From: Planctomycetales bacterium
Lineage (GTDB): Bacteria; Planctomycetota; SZUA-567
Direction: 5' to 3'
DNA: 17,476 nt
NCBI GenBank assembly: GCA_025997475.1
Contig: BNUQ01000042.1
Location: 1-17,476 of the forward strand
Shown here: positions 1 through 6,382 of the stretch, one piece after another
Position numbering within the stretch: the stretch's first letter is position 1
How the letters are laid out: the number at the start of each line of letters is the position of its first letter
Notes under the pieces: model-generated
What the model was told of the DNA's origin: nothing
What the model saw: the letters and a program-made list of their open reading frames with translations, nothing else
Database searches by the model: none
Translations under genes and position numbers: made by a program

Positions 1-472
1 TATGTCCATCGTTGATGTTGAGCAACGTTACCGTCAATTCCAAATCAATCGCTTCGTCATTATCGCCAAACGCATCGGATAAGCGCAACATTTCTTTGTC
101 CGGGCAGTCCTTTTTCCCGTTGTAAAAGACAAAGAATTTCGGACGCGGCAACTTGATGAGACGTTCTTGGTAGAGTTTTTTCCGGTTAATCAGCAACTCG
201 TATTGTTCCACGATATAGCGCAAAAAACGTAGCGGCATATTTTCATTCAGCGTCGATTGATGTTCGAGCAACACGACCAATTCCGAGCCGACTAAAAATG
301 ACACGTCATTGCGCAACTTCGCGAAAAAGTTCTTGTCGAGCGTGTTAATTTTTATCGCGTCCGGCGTCGCGTGCGCGTTGCACAGCGCGTTATAAATTTC
401 GCAACAGCGCGCCGCGTCCGTGCCGAAATATGCCGCAAACACCGTGTCTTTATATTGCCCGTTCGCGTTCAC
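1..472 (-). CDS. Rpn/PD-(D/E)XK nuclease family protein (putative transposase type), 3' end outside window
   Basis: The first 157 codons are present and the gene continues past the left edge. The protein reads MNANGQYKDTVFAAYF near the N terminus, then NDVSFLVGSE (about residues 55-64), LLEHQST (68-74) and NMPLRFLRY (78-86). This order matches the Rpn family, often annotated as transposase or PD-(D/E)XK nuclease, which is known for recombination-promoting DNA cleavage. D56 and E70-x-Q72 are the likely catalytic acid and the ExQ form of the E-x-K motif. The start is GTG at 472, chosen because AAGGAG lies 5 nt upstream (483-478) and an in-frame TGA lies further upstream with no other start between. 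It sits downstream of a toxin-antitoxin pair on the same strand, so this end of the window looks like accessory DNA. The family assignment is firm; a cellular role is not inferable. Confidence 0.82.
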   Translation of the reverse strand, partial: MNANGQYKDTVFAAYFGTDAARCCEIYNALCNAHATPDAIKINTLDKNFFAKLRNDVSFLVGSELVVLLEHQSTLNENMPLRFLRYIVEQYELLINRKKLYQERLIKLPRPKFFVFYNGKKDCPDKEMLRLSDAFGDNDEAIDLELTVTLLNINDGH

Positions 473-630
473 GAATACTCCTTTTTCGGCAACGTTACCC
501 GCCCTACGCCTTCATCGTAAAGTTTTAACACGACCTACATCCAGCCAACGAACGCGCCGATTCTGCGCCCGCAATAACGGTCGGTCAGAATAAACAGTAT
601 GGTTGACGACCGGCATCGCGTTTCTCTCAC

Positions 631-894
631 TTATTGTTGATAATGTCCCTTACAAGAGGTGATGATAATCGCCTCGCCGTCAATTTTATAGACAAGACGA
701 TGTTCATCGGTAATGCGCCGCGAAAAGTGTCCCGCTAAATTGCCCCGCAACGCTTCCGGTTTGCCGATACCGGTGGCAGGGTGGCGCTGAATATCGTCAA
801 GCAAATCGGCAATCTTTTTCGCGATTTTCTTGTCGTTCAGCGTCCATTCATAAAACGTATTGAAAGCGGCATAATCAAAGAAAGCGATTTTCAT
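631..894 (-). CDS. yoeB: YoeB/Txe family type II toxin (mRNA endonuclease)
   Basis: This 87-residue protein is the length of YoeB (84 in E. coli). It contains GIGKPEALRGNLAGHFSRR (42-60) and ITDEHRLVY (61-69), and ends CKGHYQQ. Aligned with E. coli YoeB, E47, E64, R66, H84 and Y85 fall at the catalytic and substrate-binding positions, so the toxin appears intact. Members of this family cut mRNA in the ribosomal A site and are neutralised by a cognate antitoxin. The ATG overlaps the TGA of the upstream antitoxin gene by 4 nt (ATGA), which indicates translational coupling and a two-gene operon. The partner does not resemble the usual YefM. Confidence in the toxin family is high; toxicity in this host is inferred. 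Confidence 0.93.
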   Translation of the reverse strand: MKIAFFDYAAFNTFYEWTLNDKKIAKKIADLLDDIQRHPATGIGKPEALRGNLAGHFSRRITDEHRLVYKIDGEAIIITSCKGHYQQ

Positions 895-1127
895 TGCACC
901 ATCGCCTCCATCTCCTCCATTGTCATTATTTTAAACGGCGGAAGTCCGCTTTTTTCCGCTTCTATTGTTCGCAATATCCGCGCATTGACTTCTTCCTGCG
1001 TCTCCGCCGTAAGTTGCGGCGACACGGGCTCAATCGTTATTTTTAACGCGCCGGTCGTCAAATATGATTGAAGGATTTTTTCCAGTATCCCAAATTCATT
1101 TGGCTTCACCTGATAGGTCGCAATCAT
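891..1127 (-). CDS. Probable antitoxin of the YoeB-type pair (not YefM-like)
   Basis: This 78-residue acidic protein has its gene immediately upstream of the YoeB-type toxin, overlapping it by 4 nt, the usual antitoxin-first order. The N terminus MIATYQVKPNEFG followed by ILEKIL and LKITIEP resembles the short RelB-like antitoxins found with RelE/ParE-type toxins. It lacks the Phd/YefM fold signature expected beside YoeB. The C-terminal half (LTAETQEEVNARILRTIEAE onward) is charged and probably forms the toxin-wrapping segment. GGGAG precedes the ATG by a normal distance. Its start is 29 nt downstream of the ackA stop, so read-through from ackA is possible. Such antitoxins usually autorepress, but no obvious DNA-binding domain is visible to me. 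The role rests mainly on position. Confidence 0.75.
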   Translation of the reverse strand: MIATYQVKPNEFGILEKILQSYLTTGALKITIEPVSPQLTAETQEEVNARILRTIEAEKSGLPPFKIMTMEEMEAMVQ

Positions 1128-1156
1128 TTTCTATCTCCCTTTTTGCGCGTTAAACC

Positions 1157-2368
1157 TTACCCCTCCCGCGTCAGCCGATACGTGTCCGCCGCGATGAAGC
1201 CCTCTTCGTCCGTCGGGACGACCATTACTTTCGTGCCGCTTGTCGCCGACGAAATTTCGCCTTCGCGCCCGCCGACCGTTTCGCGGTTGCGAATCGGGTC
1301 AATCGTGAGGTTCAAGTGCGCAAGATTTTTCACAATACTCCAGCGCGTCGCCGCGTCGTTTTCCCCGATGCCGCCGGTGAACACCAGCGCGTCAAGGCGC
1401 GGCAACAAGGTCAGATACGCGCCGATATACGCCGTCACCCGATAGTCGAAAATGTCGAGCGCCAATTGTTCGCGGCTGTTTTCGCCGTTTTCGACCGCGC
1501 CGGCGTGCAGGTCGCGCATATCACTTTTGCCGCCGCTGACGCCTTTTAAGCCCGACTCTTTGTTGAACACGCGGTCAACTTCATGGTAATCCTTATACAC
1601 GCCTTTTTCGAGCAAATAAAACGCAATCGCCGGGTCAAGGTCGCCGCTTCGCGTCCCCATCACCACGCCGGCGAGCGGCGTCATTCCCATCGAAGTGTCA
1701 ATCGACCGCCCCTCTTTGACCGCCGTAATCGAGCCGCCGTTGCCGAGGTGGCAGGTAATCAAATTGATTTGGTGGCGCGGAATGCCGAGCAGTTCGGCGG
1801 CGCGACCGGTAACGTAAGCGTGCGACGTGCCGTGAAAACCGTAGCGCCGGACTTGGTGCTTTTCGTAAAGTTCGTAGGGCAGGGCGTAAAGATAGGCGCG
1901 CGGCGGAATCGTTTGATGAAACGCGGTGTCGAACACCGCCACTTGCGGCACGCCGGGCAACGCTTTTTGGGCGGCGCGAATGCCGACGAGATTCGGCGGA
2001 TTGTGCAACGGCGCGAGGTCGGCGACGGCTTCGATACCGCGAATAACCTCGTCGTCGATGGCGACGGACGAATTGTATTTCTCACCGCCGTGCACGACGC
2101 GATGACCGGCGGCTTTGATTTCGGCGATATTTTTGATGACGCCGCATTCGGCGCCGACGAGCGTGTCGAGAATCAACTGCATCCCGACTTCGTGATTGGG
2201 AATATCCCGCTCAAACACGTTTTTATTGTCGCCGACTTTGTGGGTCAAAATCGCTTTCGGCAGACCGATACGCTCGACCAATCCTTTGGCAAGGACTTTT
2301 TTCGTCGGCATATCGAACAACTGATATTTAATCGACGACGAACCGCAATTAATCACCAGCACTAACAT
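1157..2368 (-). CDS. ackA: Acetate kinase
   Basis: This 403-residue protein is close to E. coli AckA (400). It interconverts acetyl phosphate plus ADP with acetate plus ATP in the cytoplasm, giving substrate-level ATP during fermentation or allowing acetate activation. The diagnostic motifs occur in order: LVINCGSSSIKYQLFD (4-19), AAGHRVVHGG (87-95), PLHNPPN (120-126), VFDTAFH (145-151), YGFHGTSH (176-183), HLGNGGS (207-213), MGTRSGD (237-243) and FTGGIGEN (330-337). The expected catalytic residues N7, R90, D147, H179, R240 and the TDEE acid near 388 are all present. I place the start at ATG 2368 rather than further upstream because AAGGAG lies 6 nt before it and the CGSSS motif starts at the usual distance. 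No phosphotransacetylase gene is adjacent, which is unusual because pta often neighbours ackA. Confidence 0.97.
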   Translation of the reverse strand: MLVLVINCGSSSIKYQLFDMPTKKVLAKGLVERIGLPKAILTHKVGDNKNVFERDIPNHEVGMQLILDTLVGAECGVIKNIAEIKAAGHRVVHGGEKYNSSVAIDDEVIRGIEAVADLAPLHNPPNLVGIRAAQKALPGVPQVAVFDTAFHQTIPPRAYLYALPYELYEKHQVRRYGFHGTSHAYVTGRAAELLGIPRHQINLITCHLGNGGSITAVKEGRSIDTSMGMTPLAGVVMGTRSGDLDPAIAFYLLEKGVYKDYHEVDRVFNKESGLKGVSGGKSDMRDLHAGAVENGENSREQLALDIFDYRVTAYIGAYLTLLPRLDALVFTGGIGENDAATRWSIVKNLAHLNLTIDPIRNRETVGGREGEISSATSGTKVMVVPTDEEGFIAADTYRLTREG

Positions 2369-2723
2369 AGTTTTCTCCTTCGGTCTGAGGGGAGGGGGGA
2401 CAAACAACTTTTGGCGAACGACTATATCGCCGCCGCCGATTTCTCGCAAGACCTGTTTTCAGGGTTTGGCGTTGAAAACGGAGGGTTAAAAGGGACGTCG
2501 GTCAATGATTATTGTCAAAATATGGCGATATGGCGTCTCTGGTGTGTTTTAACGGGACGCGGTTTCAGCATGGCGGCGTCTTTTGCCTTCTACGGGGCGT
2601 TTTGTCAGAGAATTATCAAAATTACCCCTTCGTCAATCGCCGGTAGAGCGTCGCGGTTGCCACCCCCTCCGTAGAGGGGAATTAAATTTGCCGCGCTTCG
2701 CGCTCATTACGACTTCTCAACTT
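2369..2723. other. Intergenic region between yidC and ackA
   Basis: This 355-nt spacer holds no gene I can support. A plus-strand reading frame at 2411-2674 has no family resemblance and no convincing ribosome binding site. The part nearest yidC carries a small stem-loop and a degenerate copy of the heptad-array element, listed separately. The ackA promoter must lie here or upstream. A TTGACA-like hexamer on the minus strand (2518-2513) has no good -10 at normal spacing, so I do not call it. Confidence 0.6.
2664..2679 (-). terminator. Small stem-loop downstream of yidC, possible weak terminator
   Basis: CCCCTC and GAGGGG form a perfect 6-bp stem with a CGTA loop about 45 nt past the yidC stop. 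No T run follows on the minus strand, and on the plus strand only an AT-rich stretch follows. It could limit read-through into ackA, but it lacks the full intrinsic-terminator form. Confidence 0.3.
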
Positions 2724-2734
2724 TCATTTCCCCC
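2690..2734. repeat. Degenerate copy of the heptad-array element at the yidC 3' end
   Basis: The core GCGCTTCGCGC is followed by a short AT-rich stretch and then two 7-bp units, TTCTCAA and CTTTCAT. The same arrangement (core, then TTCTCAA) recurs at 7482-7508. The second unit overlaps the last codons of yidC, so the element supplies or abuts the TGA stop of that gene. The left arm is missing or too diverged to recognise. Confidence 0.5.
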
Positions 2735-4616
2735 GCTTAAATCCTTTGCCCGCCGGCACGACTTTCGCATCGACGATTTTAACGCCGCCGTCGGTAATCG
2801 TCGGCTCGTCTTCTTTGGTAACTTTCATCATTAGATACTCGACAATCGTCAGCAAACTCTGCACCGCGAAATACAGCACCAAGCCCGAGGGCATATTGTA
2901 AAAAATGAACACGAACGCGATGGGCATCAGTTTCATTATCCGCTGTTGCGACTGCATTTGCGGGTCGGCGCTTTTCGGCATCATCGACATATGAATAAAC
3001 TGCAACGCCAAATACAGTAGCGGCAACGGATTGAGATTCAGCGCGCCGAGAATCGGGACGTTATGAACGGTGTAGAGCGTGTCGGGATGCGAGAGGTCGT
3101 CAATCCAGCCCGGAATAAACGCCTCCTGCCGCACGGCGAAACAGCGGGCGAACACGCCGTATAACGCGAAAAAAATGGGCATTTGCAACAAAATCGGCAA
3201 ACAACCGCCGACCGGATTGACGCCGTTTTCCTTAAAAATCCGCACCGTTTCCTGTTGTTGCTTTTGCGGATTATTTTTGTATTTCTCCTTAATTTCTTTC
3301 AGCAGGGGTTGGATTTTTTGCATTCCTTTTTGCGCCTTCATACTTTTGCGCGTCAGCGGATGCAACGTCGCTTTCACCGCCACAGTCAACAACACAATCG
3401 CCCAGCCGTAGTTGCGCGTTACGACCGCGATGTATTCCAAAACGAACAACAGCAAATTGCTAATCGGTTTGAGAAACGCCCACGAAAAGGTCGCGATGTC
3501 GTCAATCGCCGGCGAAAATTTCGCCGCGATGTCGTCGTCGAGCGGTCCGCCGTAATAAAGAAATTCGCGCTTCGTCGCCGACCGGGGCGGCAACGAAAAA
3601 CCGGCGACGACCAACGACGCGCGCCCTTGTTGCGGATGGTCGCGGAATAAATCCTGCCACCGCGGATGCGCGGCTAAAAATTCTTCGGCGACGTTGAGGC
3701 GGGTGAATTTCGCCGCCAAGGTGTGTTCGGCTTGCGCCGGCGCGACCAACAAGAACGACGCGAAAAACCGGTTGGTGAAACCGCTCCACGCCGTGCGGGG
3801 CTGGGGGTGCGAAAATTCCGCTTTACTCGCAAAATCACCGTTGTCGTTTTCTTCGCGGCTGACGGAGTTCTTGCCGGTGTAATAACCGCTGACCGCTTTG
3901 AGTAAGCCGAAATTGCGGTCGCGGTCGTCGGGGACGATGCCCGCCGCGCCGGCGATTTCCAACGAATTGACGCGAAACGGCGCGTCGCCGAGATTTTCAA
4001 AAACGAACCAATGGCGAAAACCGAAATTATTTTTTCCGTCGGCGACGACCGGCGAAAAATCGTAAATATGCCGGACGCGCAAATCGCCGCGCACGGCGGC
4101 AAAAATCAACTGCTCGTCCGTCGCCTCAATGCCGTCAAAGCCGCAGTCCTTGGGGGCGGCGACGAGTTGCCAATTGTCGTTGCCGAATTCCAACACCGCG
4201 CCGACGCCGTTGACCGGCGGCAACACGGCGCGGGTTAATTTCAAACTCGTCGCTTCCGGCGCCATTTCGGCGATTAGCGTCAGCGGCTCGCGCTCTTCGT
4301 TCGCGGGACGGTCGAAGAATTGGGTTAATTGATAATTTTTCAGCGCCCCGCCGCGAGTGGTGAACGTGGCGACAAATTGGTCGCGCCGGACGACGATATG
4401 GTCATAAACCGTCGCCGCGGCGGCAGGCGGAGGGGCGGCGTTGGCGGATGCGGATTGCGCCGACGGTGCGGCGGGCGCGTTGGTCAGGGTCGGCGGCGTT
4501 TGGTCGGTCGCGGTCTCGGTCGCGGCGGGCGGCGGCGTAATCATATTCATAAAATACATCGCCGTCATAAAGATGGCGAGCATCAATAGCATTCGCGTGA
4601 AAAAATTGCCTTTCAA
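2724..4616 (-). CDS. yidC: Membrane protein insertase YidC
   Basis: This 630-residue inner-membrane insertase/chaperone inserts and folds membrane proteins alone or with Sec. An N-terminal membrane segment (about 8-25) is followed by a Pro/Ala-rich linker (28-68), a periplasmic beta-rich domain (about 70-355), and the conserved C-terminal core. That core includes NYGWAIVLLTVAVK (402-415), HPLTRKSMKAQKGMQKIQPL (419-438), NPVGGCLPILLQMPIFFALY (467-486) and late transmembrane segments to about 598, then a basic tail ending KRGK. The large periplasmic domain is the Gram-negative form. The position of the conserved hydrophilic-groove arginine (E. coli R366) is lysine here, K415, a charge-conserving change. 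The start is TTG at 4616, supported by AAAGGAG 7 nt upstream; the next Met would remove part of the first membrane segment. Neighbouring rnpA, rpmH or jag genes, often linked to yidC, are absent. Confidence 0.97.
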   Translation of the reverse strand: MKGNFFTRMLLMLAIFMTAMYFMNMITPPPAATETATDQTPPTLTNAPAAPSAQSASANAAPPPAAAATVYDHIVVRRDQFVATFTTRGGALKNYQLTQFFDRPANEEREPLTLIAEMAPEATSLKLTRAVLPPVNGVGAVLEFGNDNWQLVAAPKDCGFDGIEATDEQLIFAAVRGDLRVRHIYDFSPVVADGKNNFGFRHWFVFENLGDAPFRVNSLEIAGAAGIVPDDRDRNFGLLKAVSGYYTGKNSVSREENDNGDFASKAEFSHPQPRTAWSGFTNRFFASFLLVAPAQAEHTLAAKFTRLNVAEEFLAAHPRWQDLFRDHPQQGRASLVVAGFSLPPRSATKREFLYYGGPLDDDIAAKFSPAIDDIATFSWAFLKPISNLLLFVLEYIAVVTRNYGWAIVLLTVAVKATLHPLTRKSMKAQKGMQKIQPLLKEIKEKYKNNPQKQQQETVRIFKENGVNPVGGCLPILLQMPIFFALYGVFARCFAVRQEAFIPGWIDDLSHPDTLYTVHNVPILGALNLNPLPLLYLALQFIHMSMMPKSADPQMQSQQRIMKLMPIAFVFIFYNMPSGLVLYFAVQSLLTIVEYLMMKVTKEDEPTITDGGVKIVDAKVVPAGKGFKRGK

Positions 4617-4623
4617 GGTTGGA

Positions 4624-4630
4624 CTCCTTT
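4624..4630 (-). promoter_or_regulatory. Shine-Dalgarno site of yidC, fixing a TTG start
   Basis: On the minus strand AAAGGAG is 7 nt before TTG 4616. No ATG or GTG lies at a comparable distance, so this site decides the start. Use of TTG may lower initiation of this membrane protein. Confidence 0.8.
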
Positions 4631-4675
4631 ATTTTTTTTCGGGGAAATTTCGGCGGGCGAAAATAAAGGGGCGGG

Positions 4676-4703
4676 ATTGTAGCGAAGGCGCCGGGCAATG
4701 CAA
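4676..4703 (-). promoter_or_regulatory. Candidate sigma-70 promoter of yidC
   Basis: On the minus strand TTGCAT (4703-4698) and TACAAT (4681-4676) are separated by 16 nt, about 60 nt before the yidC start. The -10 matches the consensus at 5 of 6 positions and the -35 only at 3 of 6. The call is positional and weak. Confidence 0.35.
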
Positions 4704-4748
4704 AATGAGGGGCGATAAGGCGGGAGGCGGGGCGGGGCGGTAAGAACA

Positions 4749-4867
4749 AAATTAACAATTAACAATTAAAAATTAACCATGGCGGAGTTTGACCGCTAAA
4801 AATCGCTTCGCGCAATTCTTATAATCAACTCCTCAATTGTTAATTGTGCATTGTTAATTGTTAATTC
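4749..4867. repeat. Heptad-array element between yidC and the sigma factor gene
   Basis: The left arm at 4749-4776 has four 7-bp units of the form MAATTAA. The right arm at 4833-4867 has five units related to TTAATTG, the reverse complement. Between them is a 56-nt core with CGCTTCGCGC at 4804-4813 and a following ATCAACTCCTCAATT stretch shared with the cores at 11640-11667 and 16531-16566. The arms could pair into a long AT-rich hairpin. No gene lies in 4656-4911 apart from the hairpin at the sigma gene end. Confidence 0.8.
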
Positions 4868-4903
4868 CGATTTATCTCTTACGCGTAATCTTTGGACTGA
4901 ATA

Positions 4904-4923
4904 CTGCGGGGCTAATCCCGCAG
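4904..4923 (-). terminator. Stem-loop overlapping the sigma factor stop codon
   Basis: CTGCGGG and CCCGCAG form a 7-bp perfect stem with a 6-nt loop. The TAG stop of the sigma gene is in the loop region. No U tract follows on the minus strand, so it could be an mRNA 3'-end stabiliser instead of a terminator. Confidence 0.35.
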
Positions 4924-5655
4924 ATACTCTTTTAGCGCTTCGATTTCTTCGTTGACCGCTTCTTCGTCAACGACCGACTGGCGGATTTCGTCGCGCAATA
5001 ATTTTTGAAAAATGTTGCGTCCGCGAAACAGATAATTGGTTACGTCGGAATGGCACAGTCCTAAATTTTTCGCCACTTCTTTGTAGCGCGTCGGACGCTC
5101 GCTGTTGCCGTCCATATGCATCATCAGCACGTCGTAATACAGTTTCTTTTTGCCGTGGTCGCATTCCTGTTTCATTTTTTCCAGCGTCGTCTCAATCAGC
5201 GACATTGCCCAGCGGCGATTAAATTCGTCTTCCGCCGTTTCCTGTATCGCCAACTCCTTGACAAAACGGTCTTCATACACATCGACCGGCACCGACAAAT
5301 TGTAGTAATCCCGTCGCCGTTTGCTCGCCATCTGCTTGGTGTAGAAGCGGTGCAAGGTTACCAACACGAAAGTCCGAAAGCGCCCGCGCTCGCGATTGGC
5401 GCTGGCGACGAAATTTTTCTCCAAAAACGTCGCAAAATACTCCTGCGCCATATCCCGCGCGTCCTCGTGCGACAAGCCGCGCCGCCGCAAGTATTGATAC
5501 ACCGGCTTCCAATAAGTCGAGCATAAGCGCGCCAAACATTCGTCGCGATTCTCGGCGTCCATACTGCCTTGCGCGCCGGTTACCACGCTCCACGCCGTCG
5601 TCCGAAAATAACTCGGTCCCGACATAATGTCCATTTCCCCCATACCGCTTTCCAT
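4912..5655 (-). CDS. Sigma-70 family (ECF-like) RNA polymerase sigma factor, PVC type
   Basis: This 247-residue protein begins with a TTAWSVV motif (about 19-25) typical of a sigma factor family widespread in PVC bacteria. Region 2 is LARLCSTYWKPVYQYLRRRG (41-60) followed by HEDARDMAQEYFATFLEKN (63-81) and RGRFRTFVLVTLHRF (90-104), covering core-binding and -10 recognition. Region 4 is at about 188-222 (TRYKEVAKNLGLCHSDVTNYLFRGR), a helix-turn-helix for -35 binding. An acidic helix ends the protein. I choose ATG 5655 because AAGGGAG lies 6 nt upstream (5668-5662); a TTG 18 nt further upstream has no such site. Relatives are often beside Ser/Thr kinases or anti-sigma factors, but none is adjacent here. 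Target promoters cannot be told from the window. Confidence 0.85.
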   Translation of the reverse strand: MESGMGEMDIMSGPSYFRTTAWSVVTGAQGSMDAENRDECLARLCSTYWKPVYQYLRRRGLSHEDARDMAQEYFATFLEKNFVASANRERGRFRTFVLVTLHRFYTKQMASKRRRDYYNLSVPVDVYEDRFVKELAIQETAEDEFNRRWAMSLIETTLEKMKQECDHGKKKLYYDVLMMHMDGNSERPTRYKEVAKNLGLCHSDVTNYLFRGRNIFQKLLRDEIRQSVVDEEAVNEEIEALKEYLRD

Positions 5656-5987
5656 AAGCATCTCCCTTGCCAAAAATCAGAACCGCCGCCGGAACCGTTA
5701 CGACGATACTTTATCGACGGATTGCCGTCCGCGCCGCGCAACTTTTGTAGGAAATACCGAACTCGACGAATGGGGAATAGACCTGTTCGACAACCAATTC
5801 GCGGCATCTTTTCGGCTAATTTTCCGTTCCGCCGCGTCAAAATTCCTCGCAATACTCTCGGTATTGCTTCGTCATTTTTCCTTGCGGAACGAAAAATTAT
5901 GCCCGAAAATCTGCTCGCTCTCGGTTATCGAACAGGTCTAATTTTTATTTCACCCCTCGCGGGGCGGGCGAGCGGATTTATTATTAC

Positions 5988-6023
5988 GGCAAATGGTTAC
6001 ACGATGGCAAGTGGTTACGCGCG
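5988..6023 (+). repeat. Two-copy 18-bp tandem repeat
   Basis: GGCAAATGGTTACACGAT (5988-6005) is followed directly by GGCAAGTGGTTACGCGCG (6006-6023), identical at 14 of 18 positions. No function is evident; a paired binding site or a simple duplication are both possible. Confidence 0.6.
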
Positions 6024-6066
6024 TCAAAAAATCGCAACTGACTTGATAAAAGTAAAACTCCTTAAA

Positions 6067-6276
6067 AAACGCCGGAGGCGTTTAATTTGAATAACGTCAA
6101 GCGACACACGCTATCGTCGCGCCGGTCGGGGATGACGCCGCCCGATGACCGAACCCCGAGAGGGGTTTAACCAATAGTTCAACCACTCGGTTGTGTCCGG
6201 CGGGGGCGCTTTTCCCCGAGTTACGCGGCGGTCGCCGCTCCACCGTTATTCACATTAAGCCCCGGTCGGGGCTTTT
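6067..6276. repeat. Cluster of GC-rich stem-loops upstream of argC
   Basis: Consecutive small palindromes are visible. AAACGCC/GGCGTTT with loop GGA is at 6067-6083. AACCCC/GGGGTT with loop GAGA is at 6152-6167. CAACC/GGTTG with loop ACTC is at 6180-6193. A GGGG/CCCC pair lies near 6201-6217, a GCGGCG/CGCCGC palindrome near 6225-6238, and AAGCCCC/GGGGCTT at 6257-6274. This resembles REP-like palindrome clusters and the arrays at 9073-9361 and 16635-16784. Confidence 0.6.
6257..6276 (+). terminator. Terminator-like hairpin with short T run
   Basis: AAGCCCC, loop GGTC and GGGGCTT form a 7-bp stem ending in TTTT. The form is that of an intrinsic terminator on the plus strand, but no plus-strand gene ends upstream, so it may be only the last palindrome of the cluster. 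Confidence 0.35.
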
Positions 6277-6309
6277 AGCGGAGTTGATGATGACAAAATC
6301 GCGTAACAT

Positions 6310-6329
6310 GAATTCGTAATTCGTAATTG
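6310..6329 (+). repeat. Half heptad array (TTCGTAA units) upstream of argC
   Basis: Two perfect TTCGTAA units follow a GAA and precede TTG, then a T run and TTAGCG. The same heptad occurs at 9409-9422. The T run plus TTAGCG context also follows the arrays at 16567-16594 and 16830-16864. Confidence 0.6.
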
Positions 6330-6382
6330 CTTTTTTTAGCGGTTGTCGAATCGGTCGATTACTCACGAGCAGAGGTTTAGCA

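Larger units (their letters stand above)
5656..6382. other. Long gene-free region between the sigma factor and argC
   Basis: This 727-nt divergent spacer contains no gene I can support. Plus-strand frames at 5569-6090 and 5627-5941 overlap each other and the sigma gene in antisense, and they encode arginine-rich sequence without a domain. The first 390 nt show no repeat or motif I recognise. The second half holds an 18-bp tandem repeat, a cluster of GC-rich stem-loops and a half heptad array, listed separately. The argC ATG has AGAGG 7 nt upstream. Confidence 0.6.

Noticed and set aside
1583..2365. Long plus-strand reading frame of 260 codons opposite ackA
   Set aside because: It is antisense to a full-length, unmistakable acetate kinase, has no domain, and follows from the GC-rich codon pattern.
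2369..2449. N-terminal extension of acetate kinase by 27 residues
   Set aside because: ATG 2368 has AAGGAG at 6 nt and gives the family's usual N terminus.
4820..4825. Perfect TATAAT on the plus strand
   Set aside because: There is no -35 at normal spacing (the nearest TTGACC is 25 nt away) and no plus-strand gene follows.
5569..6090. Plus-strand reading frame of 173 codons
   Set aside because: It starts inside the sigma factor gene in antisense, is arginine-rich without any motif, and crosses a hairpin and repeat region.
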